DNA of 64,000 bases, from NCBI RefSeq assembly GCF_051014685.1, contig NC_135051.1:8637557-8701556 (forward strand), read 5' to 3'. The translations under genes and the position numbers were made by a program. The notes under the pieces are model-generated. The model was not told where the DNA came from, searched no databases, and saw only the letters and a program-made list of their open reading frames with translations. This document shows, piece after piece, positions 11,299 to 20,422 of this stretch (position 1 is its first letter; every line of letters starts with the position of its first letter). The DNA comes from Ptiloglossa arizonensis (Eukaryota > Arthropoda > Insecta > Hymenoptera > Colletidae).

Positions 11299-12480
11299 CC
11301 AACTACTAGTATTGTAGCTACCACGATTGCTCCAACTACTCCAGCTACACCGGTTACTTCGGCTGCTTCAGCTACTTCGGTTACCGCAGCTACTGTAGCT
11401 ACTTCGGTTACCGCAGCTACTGTAGCTACTGGAACTGCTGCAGCTACTACAGCTACTCCATCTGCTCCAGCTACGCAACGACTCCAGCTACATCGGATAC
11501 TACAACTACTGCTGCTACACCAGTTATACGAGCTGCTTCGGCTACTACAACTCCGCCAACAAGCCAGCTATTGCAGCTACTACAGCTACTCCAGCGCTTC
11601 CAACTACACAGCTACTGCAACTACTTCAACTCCCTAGCTACTGCTACGACTGCAGCTGCTATAGCTACCGAAGCTACACCAGCTACTTTAGCTACTGCAG
11701 CTATTTCAACTCCGTCAACTACGCAGCTACTGCAACTACTCCAACTCCTCCAGCTAATGCAACTACTCTTACCCTCCTATTGCTGCTACCGCAGCTGCTA
11801 CAGCTACTAAAGCTATATCAGCTACTCCAGTTACTGCAGCTATTACATCTATTCCAACTATTCCAGCCGCATCAGTTCCTCCAGCTTCTCCGGCTACTAC
11901 TGCTACTTCAACTTCTCCAACTACACAGCTGCTACAACAGTTACTCTAGCTACCGCAGTTGCTCCAACTACTGCAACTCCTCCAACTACTGCAACTCGTC
12001 CAACTCCTCTAGCTGCTCCAACTCCTCCAACCACTCCCGTTAATCCAGATACTCTAACGACTGCAACTACACAAGGTAATTCAAGTACTCCAGCTTTTCC
12101 AACTACTCTAGCTACTCTAACTATTGCAAATACTCGATCCAATGCATTTATTCCTGCAGCTCCGGCTACTTCGATTCCTCCTACTGCCCCAACTCCCCCA
12201 ACCACTCCAACTACCAGACCTGCTCCAGTTACTGCAATTACTACAACTACTACAGCTACTGCAACTATTACAACTATTCCAACTACTCCAACTACTTCAA
12301 CTACTCCAACTACTCCAACTACTCCAACTACTTCAACTTCTACAACTACTACAACTACTCCAACTTCTACAACTACTGCTGCAACACTAGTTACTTCAGC
12401 TACAACTTCTTCAGCTACAACTTCTTCAGCTACAACTTCTTCAGCTACAGCTTCTTCAGCTACAACTACTTCAGTTACTT
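11299..12480. repeat. long imperfect triplet-repeat tract (ACT, GCT, CCA, TCA units)
   Basis: About 1.2 kb built almost only of ACT/GCT/CCA/ACA/TCA-type triplets. On the + strand the three phases encode Thr/Ala/Pro-rich, Leu/Gln-rich and Tyr/Ser/Asn-rich peptides, and stops are rare in all of them. An ATG at 11014 leads into the Thr/Ala phase, but that frame then becomes Leu/Gln-rich and Tyr/Ser-rich and ends at TAG 11635, because the triplet phase slips by one base several times. A phase-slip motif of the form CAACTACRCAG recurs at 11601, 11716 and 11918. A mucin-like coding repeat is therefore possible only if the slips are recent or spliced around; a non-coding repeat is simpler. A 27-bp unit is duplicated near 11381-11434. 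Confidence 0.85.
12394..12476. repeat. 15-bp repeat at the end of the triplet tract
   Basis: The unit TTCAGCTACAACTTC is repeated about five times with few changes. It is the most regular part of the triplet tract and is likely its youngest expansion. Confidence 0.8.
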
Positions 12481-12744
12481 ACTCTACTATACTCCACTCT
12501 ACTTACTACATCTACTCTTTATACTATCTTTACTACGCCACACGAACAAAAATTTGTAAAAATTGTATGTATATTCCCTTATACACGATTATTATACAAC
12601 GTTTCTCAATCTACAATCTCTGTATATTCAAGTAAAGCGAAAATAAATCTAGTTATAGTTAAACAAAATGAGTCTAAGTAACATTACCTTAATCATCCAT
12701 TTCCCCGATCAACCCTTCGATATATCGCATCCTCTTGGAATACA
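12481..12744. other. AT-rich stretch with TAA and AATAAA
   Basis: Base composition changes abruptly from the CpG-rich background to AT-rich. The Thr/Pro phase of the preceding tract stays open until TAA at 12633-12635, and AATAAA follows at 12642-12647. This may be a 3' end or coincidence in AT-rich DNA. Confidence 0.4.
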
Positions 12745-13657
12745 GCCTTGGTTATCGCTCCTGGTACCAAAGTCCCGAAATCGACGAAAAATTTCAGCAG
12801 ATGTCAGAGATTCATTCGAAATTGTCGCAAAATTTCAATTCGAAGAAATTCCTGGAAATGACATCATTTCGCAGAATCATCGAAATAAGAATACCTCCTC
12901 GCACATCATGCTCTCCTGATACCAAAGTCCCGAAATCGGCGAAAAATTTCAGCCAAAGTTCAGAAATTCGTTTAAAATTCGCGCCTCGGGGAAATTCTTG
13001 GAAATGACGTCATTTCCAAGAAGTGGCACGATAGAAATACCTCCTCGCACATCATGTTCTCCTGATACCAAAGTCCCGAAATCGGCGAAAAATTTCAGCC
13101 AAAGTTCAGAAATTCGTTTAAAATTCGCGCCTCGGGGAAATTCTTGGAAATGACGTCATTTCCAAGAAGTGGCGCGATAGAAATACCTCCTCGCACATCA
13201 TGTTCTCCTGATACCAAAGTCCCAAAATCGGCAAAAATTTCAGCCAAAGTACAGAAATTCGTTTAAAATTCGCGCCTCGGGGAAATTCTTGGAAATGACG
13301 TCATTTCCAAGAAGTGGCGCGATAGAAATACCTCCTCGCACATCATGTTCTCCTGATACCAAAGTCCCGAAATCGGCGAAAAATTTCAGCCAAAGTTCAG
13401 AAATTCGTTTAAAATTCGCGCCTCGGGGAAATTCTTGGAAATGACGTCATTTCCAAGAAGTGGCGCGATAGAAATACCTCCTCGCACATCATGTTCTCCT
13501 GATACCAAAGTCCCGAAATCGGCGAAAAATTTCAGCCAAAGTTCAGAAATTCGTTTAAAATTCGCGCCTCGGGGAAATTCTTGGAAATGACGTCATTTCC
13601 AAGAAGTGGCACGATAGGAATACCTCCTCGCACATCATGTTCTCCTGATACCAAAGT
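12745..13657. repeat. 146-bp tandem repeat (satellite-like array), about 6 units
   Basis: The unit begins around ATACCTCCTCGCACATCATG. Starts are counted at 12891, 13037, 13183, 13328, 13474 and 13620, giving periods of 146, 146, 145, 146 and 146. A more diverged copy precedes it from about 12745, and a partial copy ends the array at 13657. The four full units from 13037 on are nearly identical (single changes only), implying recent amplification. Each carries a central palindrome (see next entry). There is no spacer/repeat structure of the CRISPR kind and no open frame shared by the units. Confidence 0.95.
12995..13605. promoter_or_regulatory. five copies of a 28-bp perfect palindrome centred on TGACGTCA
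   Basis: Each intact unit of the array carries the same self-complementary 28 bases, at 12995-13022, 13141-13168, 13286-13313, 13432-13459 and 13578-13605. The arm reads TTCTTGGAAA and the centre is TGACGTCA, the full cAMP-response element recognised by CREB/ATF bZIP proteins. The oldest unit has the changed core TGACATCA at 12859-12866 and has lost the palindrome. Binding is inferred from the motif; the palindrome could instead matter for DNA structure or replication of an element. Confidence 0.7.
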
Positions 13658-13774
13658 CTGAGTTTCGGGTAAAATTTGTAGAAAATGTCAGATTTTTGAA
13701 CTTTTGGTATCAGGAGAACATGATGTGCGAGGAGGTATTCCTATCGTGCCACTTCTTGGAAATGACGTCATTTC
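13584..13774. repeat. fold-back inverted repeat, 74/75-bp arms, 42-bp loop
   Basis: The last direct unit (13584-13657) is followed, after 42 bases, by its reverse complement at 13700-13774. The match includes the change that distinguishes the last unit (GCACGATAGGAAT), and there is one extra T in the right arm. The right arm is therefore a copy of this particular end of the array, not of an average unit. Such a hairpin resembles the ends of fold-back elements or a replication-slippage product. Confidence 0.9.
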
Positions 13775-13808
13775 TGAGAATTTTCGGAATTTCGCGAAAA
13801 TGACGTCA
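13763..13808. promoter_or_regulatory. two further TGACGTCA sites, 38 bp apart
   Basis: TGACGTCA at 13763-13770 and 13801-13808 sit in a short duplication that shares the flank TTCTGAGAATTTTCGGA, just beyond the fold-back arm. Confidence 0.6.
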
Positions 13809-13894
13809 CTTCTGAGAATTTTCGGAAAAATTTTAGCAAAATTTCGTAATTCTTGGAGTAGTGGAAATAAAGTGGGAAAAGAAAAAATTCTAAT

Positions 13895-14136
13895 TATATT
13901 TTACTTAATGAATTTATTAAAATGTATTACAGTTACATCGATTTACATTCACATCGACTTCTTTCGCGTTGATCCTACGTGGGTCCACCGTGGGTCCACC
14001 TCGGATACGCCGCGAGTCCTCCGCGAGGCCGCCGGGGATGCACCTCTCTCCCCGGCAGCCCACCTTGAGCCCCTCTCCGAGGGTCCAAGTCCCCCAGAGA
14101 GGGAGCTCCGTCCGCCGCGGTGGCTCCCGGGCGAAT
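13895..14136 (-). other. compact - strand transcription unit in a GC-rich core
   Basis: Reading the - strand, a core promoter (next entry) leads into about 160 bases of GC-rich sequence and then AT-rich sequence with AATAAA at 13918-13913, roughly 220 bases after the predicted start. The GC-rich core (about 13968-14134) stands in AT-rich flanks and holds a tandem pair of GTGGGTCCACC (13979-13989, 13990-14000). Promoter and poly(A) signal this close together recall the U3-R-U5 order of a solo LTR or a very short retroelement; terminal TG/CA ends were not established. No protein is recognised. Confidence 0.4.
13913..13918 (-). terminator. poly(A) signal AATAAA on - strand
   Basis: TTTATT on the + strand; it lies downstream of the - strand promoter at 14133-14168. 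Confidence 0.35.
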
Positions 14137-14168
14137 GAAATTTTCCGATGCAGGCGGTTCTATTTATA
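14133..14168 (-). promoter_or_regulatory. - strand core promoter: TATAAATA and TCATTC initiator
   Basis: On the - strand TATAAATA occupies 14168-14161 and TCATTC, a full match to the insect initiator TCAKTY, occupies 14138-14133. The initiator A (14136) is 32 bases from the first T of the TATA box, the expected spacing. A GGACGG word follows at about +24. Confidence 0.5.
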
Positions 14169-14368
14169 CCCTCGAGAAGGTGACTCGCCGTTACTTCGAT
14201 TTTATTTGTTCGATTTAAGCGAATATTTCAAGAAATTGATGGCTTTTAAGCTATTATTTATACTAGGACATTGTTAATAATTGTTTAAACTATAGTCCTA
14301 CGATGGTTGTTAATAGTTATGATAAATAAACATCAAGATATTGCGAAATTTGCAACGGCGAACGGTTT

Positions 14369-14403
14369 CCTCCTCGCATATCGTGTTCTCCTGATACCAA
14401 AGT
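14369..14403. repeat. isolated fragment of the 146-bp repeat
   Basis: About 35 bases match the unit start (CCTCCTCGCATATCGTGTTC and on to GATACCAAAGT) with two changes, in the same orientation as the main array. With the inverted copy at 13700-13774 it brackets the - strand mini unit. Confidence 0.85.
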
Positions 14404-15254
14404 TCCAAAATCAACGATTTTCCAAACCTATTGCTCAAAATTCAGACTTATCTTTAGAAACTCGCTCTCGATCGTAACTCTATTCTTAATCTAACTTAAA
14501 GCTATATAATTTGTGGAAAGGAATAGGATAGAAGGAAAAGTTGCGTAAGATTGTAAAATAATATTCAAAGTATTCCGAATGTATATTGTTTATTCGTATA
14601 AATATATACATTATGTAAATATCGCTAACAAATTCTTTCTACATAAATTAACCCGCGCGAACAAATGTTTGCACGTAACGCGAAGTGTGTGTGCGTGCGT
14701 ATGTGTGTTCATGGGCAAGGATGGACGGGGTTGGTCGGGGCGGTGAGATGGGGGTGTTATCGTATCGCTGGAAAGTTTAGAAGCTGACGCTCCGAAGCTA
14801 TTTCGTTTTTTAGAGGTTTAGGGTCGGAGAAGGGTGGAACGGGCCCTTGACGCGCGTCACGTATCCTTGTGTCCGAGTGCCGAGAGATGGTCGGCGACTC
14901 GGAGCGTAATTACTGGACGTTGTACGACGATGTTGTTTAGGAAAGCTGTTCGGTCGTCTGTTGCAGTCGTATGCGTCGTAGTTGCAAGAAACGGGAATCT
15001 TGGGGGGGGGGGGTACCGGTGGCTGGAATTCTGCGTATCCTGCAAAGAGAAAGACGTTTTACGCGTTGCAAAATGTTCGATTCGTACGGTCTCTCGCTAG
15101 GGGGGTTTTTCCAGCCGAATCTCGTAAAATCGAGACGCCGGCTCGAAACTTTGTCCGTGGTCCGACTCGAGCGATAATTATTTCGCCGGTGTTCGAGATA
15201 CGATATCGGTTAACATTTTCCGATAAATAATCCGATATTTCTGGCAGCGAACTG
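14404..15254. other. AT-rich then G-rich flank, no gene seen
   Basis: AT-rich to about 14655, then a GT-rich stretch (14685-14711, alternating GTGT/GCGT) and G-rich sequence, including 12 consecutive G at 15002-15013. The composition returns to the CpG-rich background near 15040. Confidence 0.5.
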
Positions 15255-15278
15255 GCTGCGCGGTGGAACGTGTGTTTC

Positions 15279-15284
15279 TTTATT
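15279..15284 (-). terminator. poly(A) signal AATAAA on - strand
   Basis: TTTATT on the + strand. It is 30 bases beyond the stop codon of the - strand terminal exon candidate. Confidence 0.4.
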
Positions 15285-15313
15285 GGAAAATCGCGAGTGT
15301 AGTTTCTGCGACG

Positions 15314-15539
15314 CTATCGGGGTAACTTCTCCGAACCGAATCTCATGAAATTCCCGGCGTAAGCATTCCGCGCGAGCATTTTTCGAGTACCGACGATATT
15401 GAATGTCCGATATCGGGCCGCCTCCAGTGACATAGTATCGGATGAAAAGGCGCGCGCGCAACTTCGTTGCAGTGCGCGCGGAAAGCCTACGTCGGGAATG
15501 TCCATCGCCTCGCCGATACTGGACGAGATCGCGCGGCAC
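15314..15539 (-). CDS. candidate terminal coding exon, unrecognised protein C-terminus
   Basis: The - strand has a strong acceptor: a long pyrimidine tract (TTTTCTTTTCATTTTTCATC) leading to CCTTTGCAG, with AG at 15541-15540. After it a frame of about 75 codons runs to TAG at 15316-15314, with balanced composition (for example SIGEAMDIPDVGFPRAL), and AATAAA follows 30 bases later. An upstream - strand donor CTG|GTAACG at 16046 would define an intron of 507 bases, and splicing there keeps this frame in phase with an open upstream frame (16047-16294). No family is recognised. Supporting signals are acceptor, phase, stop and poly(A) site; each is individually weak to moderate. Confidence 0.35.
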
Positions 15540-15897
15540 CTGCAAAGGAACGATGAAAAATGAAAAGAAAAGGCTCTCGTCTCTAAAGGATGCATTTTTC
15601 GAAAAGTTACCTCGAGACGCGGTCTCCGCTTTCGCCGAATCTGCTTACGAGGCTATCGGGAATATTCTCGAGAGCTTATCGCGAGTTCTTCGTGGTTCTC
15701 CCGGTGATCCAATCCCGATAGAGTTCGCTGCGCGTTACGTGTACGGTGCACGCGTAGATTCGCGTCGCGTGCAAGTTGAAGAGTTCCTCGTCGGCCGAGT
15801 GTCGCGGTCGTCGAAAAGTCTCTGGTCTTCCGCTCGAGTCGGTCCCTCGAAAATCCCCGTTGTCGAGATGCGGTTCGAAAGGAGCTCGCGGTGCGGC

Positions 15898-15972
15898 AAA
15901 AGGGGAACGAGAGAAAGAAAAGGAGGAGGAATGGAAAGAAGAAGAAGACGAAGAAGAAAGGAAAGAGAAAAG
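15898..15972 (+). repeat. purine-rich (GAA/GGA)n tract
   Basis: AG-only sequence with GAA and GGA triplets and few interruptions. It encodes Lys/Arg- or Glu-rich peptides depending on frame. Confidence 0.7.
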
Positions 15973-16035
15973 TCCCGCGACCGCAATTTCGCGAGGGAGC
16001 GAGCGAGGGAGCCTCGGTGGCCCCCCCGGTCGCAG

Positions 16036-16294
16036 CTAGCCGTTACCAGGCGTTCCAGGGCCGCGATAATCGATGTCCCCGATGCCGGCGAACGTGCTCC
16101 AAACCCTGCGCCGAATGCGCCGGCAATAACGAGGCGCTCCGGATCGGAAACACGGGACCCGTAATGGGCGCAGACCTTCGTGATCTAGCGTTACGAGCAG
16201 AAACGCGCGCCTGCGCGTCCATTTTCGGCGAGCCGGCGACTCTGCGATCGATAATCCGCAGGCTACCACCTTTTCGCGAGGAATTTCCACGCAA
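16036..16294. CDS. coding-phase segment, strand uncertain
   Basis: About 16040-16200 shows a strong purine-first, pyrimidine-last codon pattern in one register, which reads the same on both strands. On the + strand it gives a Cys-rich run (CPRCRRTCSKPCAEC) followed by AGNNEALRIGNTGPVMGADL, within a 259-codon frame that starts in the basic (GAA)n tract at 15891 and ends at 16670. On the - strand the same register gives LVIAGAFGAGFGARSPASGT. A different - strand frame (16294-16047) joins in phase to the terminal exon at 15539. The three readings exclude each other. Nothing matches a family I know; the Cys spacing is not that of a RING or zinc finger. Confidence 0.2.
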
Positions 16295-16300
16295 GTTGCA

Positions 16301-19300
16301 CCGCGCGGCGCCGAAACGGAACTCGCGACGAATAAAAATGCACCGTTCGCGCTCCGGACGCGAGATACCCCCCTCCGATGCGATCCTATCGTCCGTCTAT
16401 CTCTCCTCCGGGACGAGAGGGGCTCCACTGGCTCGCGATATTCGCCGTTCGCGCGAAACGATGAAATTTCCTTCGGGGCGACGAGCATCGATCTCGAGAA
16501 GAAACCGCGGCTACGATTTTTTCACGTTAAGATCTTCCGAGCGGAGAATCGCGGACCTTTCGTTAGCGTGCGACTCTCGCGGAAAATCGACGTTTGGTCT
16601 ACGAAACTGTGCCGATTACGCTTCTGGAGGCGTCTCGGACCCGTTCGATCGCGATGTACGAGGAAAATAGAAATCGATAGACAAACGAGGAAAATATAAA
16701 TCGCTCGGTGGACCACCGCGGCTCGATGGTTGCCCCGGGGCGTATCGCGGGCGCAACGGGGCCCGTTTCGCGCGGAGTCGCTCGTCCTCGTTTTCAGCTA
16801 CCGGCCGGACTACGAGCGCGACTTACGCTCGATCGAACGTACCCGTTCGGCGTGTAGGTGCATTTACATCGAAGCTACGAGCACCGGAACGGATAGCGGG
16901 AACGGACCACGAGCTATTGATTTCGGATTGCGGCCGAAGCCGATGGCTTTTGTCGAGAAGATTATAGCGCGAACCGCTCTCCACCTCTCTCCGTTCGCGG
17001 CGCACCTACCGATCGCGTAACCGCGCCGACCAATTCCACGCGCGAGACCACCAACAGGGCCCAAAGTGATTACGGAAGTTGCGCCAATTACGAACGATAC
17101 GAGTCTCGGTTGCACGCGAACCGAGGGCTGCCCTTCGAGAAGAAACACGACCGGAGAGATACTCTCCTTCCGTTTACAAGAAACGGGGAACGCGTCGGAG
17201 GATCCGGGAACGAAATCGCCAAAGGATCCGTTTTCCATCGTTCCTTCTACCGATAAGAATCGCGCGACACGGAGCGGATTATCGCGAAACAACCGAGGCT
17301 CTCGATCGAGACGTCGAACGCGAACCGCTGCGAATTCGTTCCCGAGATTTTCGGATCCTCGAAATCGGCGAGCGCGCGCTGCTGGACACGCGACGAATAA
17401 ACAGACTGCGCAAACACGGACCGTCCCTCTACCCCTCTTACTCGCGAACCGGTGTAAACGAAAGTTCGGAGCAAACAGACCGCGTCCGCTTCGTGCACGC
17501 GCATTCGCGTCCTACCGATCTCTCGCGCGCGCGGTTGACAAACGGCGGAATAATTTCGCGAACGAACCCCGATCGTAAGAAATCGAGAGACTCACCGTCG
17601 ATGTAGACTCGGGAGACCTCGTCTCCTCTCGATTCGAGCGTCCCCCGATGTTTCCTAACCAAAAAAACCTCGCGTCTAGGGCGAATCGAAGAACTCGCGT
17701 AGCTCTCGGGAGTTTCTCTTTTCTCTTTGGCGTCGATCGCCGGTTTCGAGGATCGATCGAGAGGGCGAAGAAACGAAGGAAACGGGGAACGAGGAATTGG
17801 ACCGCGATCGGGGCCAATGGCGAGCACGACGGTATCGAGAATTCGAGTTTTTCGAGTCCCCGCGGTGTCCGAGATTCCCCGTCGGAATCCGAAAATCCAA
17901 TTACTACCACGGGGGCGGAAGTGGAATTTCATTTCCGTGGAAATCGCGCGTATCTTGGCCCGGTGTGTGCTCGCGCGCGCGTGTATCGTAAATCGGCCGC
18001 CGGCCAGGAATTTCCGCTGGAAAAATGCCGCGGTCGAAGCGAAAGCGAAGGTAAACGTTCGCCGATCGATCTGCTCCGATCGCGTTACATTTTTCACCGC
18101 CTACGGAATCGGATTTAGAACGAAACGAATTTTACGCGAAATATCGTCGCGGCACCCGACGATCGAACCGAGTTCTCCTCGAACTCGACCACAGCGAGAC
18201 CGCCGCGAAGATCCTCCGGGAGGAAAACTGGAGTTGCGATTAAATTTCCGGAGAGAGGGTTCGCGGTCGAAAAAGTGTTCGAATATGTGCGAAACGTCCA
18301 CTTTTTCCGAAATTTTCAACCGGTAGACGAGGGAAGGCTTTCAACTTTGGCTAAAAGTACGAACGAATAATTTATACTCGCTTCGAGAGAACGCGAGAGA
18401 GGAAGAGAGAGAGCGGTTTTCGTCGATGTTTCCTCCGTCTCGGCGCGGAAGAGACTCGAGGATTTCGTTCGTCGAAGGGAGGGACCTGTACGCGCTCGAG
18501 TCGAATTAACCGTGTTGTCTTATCTGGGTCGTGCATACTGCAGAGCCCGAAACATCGTCTATATATACGCGTTCGACTCAACCCCCGTGCGTCTACAACC
18601 GTCGTCCCGTTCGATGCGGATTCGGTGGCCGAGAAAAGTACGCGCGACGCACAGGGCGTACAAAGTGTCCGCGTAAGCGGAAACGCGGCTAGGAATTTTT
18701 TCCCTCTCGGTACTTTCGATTCCGGAGGTCGCGTTGGAATTGGAGCGCGACGGAGCACCGTTTCGAACGACGGTAGACATCGAGGAGATCCGGGTGGAAA
18801 AAGCCGTGCGTGGAACCGACGGATCGTCGCGGAGACGAACTTTCGTACAGCTGTTAACCCGTGGAGGAAAAACTGGCAGAAACGGCGAGGATTCTCCGCG
18901 AGGGAAACTCTCGGAGTCGATCAGCGGGGAAAAACTCCTCGTGGAATCCATTATTCTCCGAGGGTGGAGATGGAATCGGTAGCGGGGACCGATCCGGTAA
19001 AAACAACGGATGGAAAAACCACCAGCGATGAAATCTCGGGGAAAAACGATCGATTCGCGAGAATAGCTTCCAGCGAGACCGCGACGCGAAAGAAACTTAC
19101 CAAGAAACCGGACCGAGCCTCTTCGATCGGAGATCCTCGCGACCGAACGTATCTCTTGTTCCGCGATACTTCGAACGAACCTACCGTATCACCGATAACA
19201 GTTTATTCGTTTCTCGTGCCTCGAAACCTTTAACGAAGTCCACTTCGCGATTCCTCTCCGTCTCGCCGCTGAACCGAGGAACCGAGGAAACGAGACTCGA

Positions 19301-19597
19301 GGACGGTTGGCAGACTCGCGAGGATCTCATTGTTCGGTGAATCTCGCGGAGTAAAAATGGTAACCGCGAGATCGTTGTTTCGATGATCGTTGACCTCGAT
19401 CGCTCGACGTCCGCTCGAATCGGGTCAGGAGGGAGGACTGTCAGGATCGTCGATTAATTTCCACTCGGTTTGAAATTTCCATCGGGCGGAGCCGACCGGT
19501 GTCGGCGACAGCGGCTCGAAACGAGCGGACGTCGCGTAGCCGTCGCGGGCGATCTTCGGTTTTACGAGGGGCCGCGGGCGCGCGTTACGCGCGACGT
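16301..19597. other. CpG-rich region, no supportable gene
   Basis: Many Arg/Ser-rich open frames on both strands. TATATATA occurs at 18560-18567 without an initiator at the right distance. AATAAA words at 16330 and 17396 have no matching stop codons. Confidence 0.5.
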
Positions 19598-19636
19598 CCT
19601 CGACGCCCTCGACACCCTCGACGTCCTCGACGTCCG
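19598..19636. repeat. 9-bp minisatellite, CTCGACGTC-type units
   Basis: About four imperfect copies (CTCGACGCC, CTCGACACC, CTCGACGTC, CTCGACGTC). In one + strand frame they encode repeated LD(V/A/T). Confidence 0.7.
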
Positions 19637-19774
19637 TCGAGGGCCGTCCTCGTAAATTTATCGGGCGTCGTATCGAGTGCTGTCACCCCTCGGAGCTATC
19701 CCGTCGATCTCCCGCTCGCGCAAAGTGGGCCAAGATAATCGTTCGGATAAACCCGAGGCCCTGACGGCTCCGCT

Positions 19775-19804
19775 CGCTCGCTAGCTGGTTCGCTCGCTAG
19801 CTGG
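19775..19804. repeat. short tandem duplication GCTCGCTAGCTGG
   Basis: Two copies of the 13-mer separated by a few bases, in a (GCTC)-rich stretch. Confidence 0.7.
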
Positions 19805-19813
19805 CTCGCGCGC

Positions 19814-20422
19814 ATGCGAGTTCCTCGCGGCTCCAGCTTCCCCTCGGCCTCTCCTCGCCCCACTCGTCGACCTTTCGACGTTTACGACCCTCGGTTCCTT
19901 CGTAAATTCCCGGAACGTTTATCGCGTGCACCGAAATCGGTGGACGTTACGACGATTCGCTCTCCGCCTCTCGGTTTCCTTTACACCCCTCGCCGCCTAC
20001 GGAGAGGGAAGAAACGCGAGCATCGTTCCTCGCTCGCGGCTCCGACTCGATTCAACGCGCGTGGAACGGTTCACGCGACCGCTTCGGAGCTTTGTAAATC
20101 GTCGAGGGCTGGAAATCGGAATCCTCCTCCTCCTCCTCCTCCTCCTCCTTCTTTGGAGAACTCCTTCGCGGAGCCGGTAAATCGAATCATCGTCGAAGAA
20201 AATCGCAATCTTCGACGCGTGCACGGTGAACGTTCAAACAACGCGTTCGGCTTCCTCGGAGGAGAAATTCCCGCGGACGAGGCGAGCGCAAACAGCGTCG
20301 GGACGCCCGATTGCTCGCGGTTCGCGTCGAGTGTTTTCCAACGGTGGGGCGAGAGGCGAGGGGAGAGGCGTCTCGAAAGCTTTCTTCCTCCTCGCGGAGG
20401 GTCCTTCGATTTACCCCATTAG
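19814..20422 (+). CDS. open frame with poly-Pro run, doubtful
   Basis: A 202-codon frame from ATG 19814 to TAG. The first half is Arg/Ser-rich like the background; the second half has nine prolines from the (CCT)n run and then a more balanced composition (for example VNRIIVEENRNL and GEIPADEASANSVG). No promoter, splice site or poly(A) signal is visible around it and no family is recognised. It may be a chance frame. Confidence 0.12.
   Translation: MRVPRGSSFPSASPRPTRRPFDVYDPRFLRKFPERLSRAPKSVDVTTIRSPPLGFLYTPRRLRRGKKREHRSSLAAPTRFNARGTVHATASELCKSSRAGNRNPPPPPPPPPSLENSFAEPVNRIIVEENRNLRRVHGERSNNAFGFLGGEIPADEASANSVGTPDCSRFASSVFQRWGERRGERRLESFLPPRGGSFDLPH
20122..20149. repeat. (CCT)n microsatellite
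   Basis: Nine CCT units without interruption. Confidence 0.95.

Noticed and set aside
11014..11637. ATG-initiated Thr/Ala-rich protein as a mucin gene
   Set aside because: The frame leaves the Thr/Ala phase after about 55 repeat codons because of a one-base slip and then stops at 11635. It is listed as a repeat instead.
12891..13657. Regular repeats resembling a CRISPR array
   Set aside because: Units are 146 bases long, directly adjoining and without variable spacers, and the DNA is eukaryotic. It is a tandem satellite-type repeat.
18560..18567. TATATATA as a promoter
   Set aside because: No initiator motif at 25-35 bases downstream. The same applies to TATA words near 22196, 27357 and 59638.
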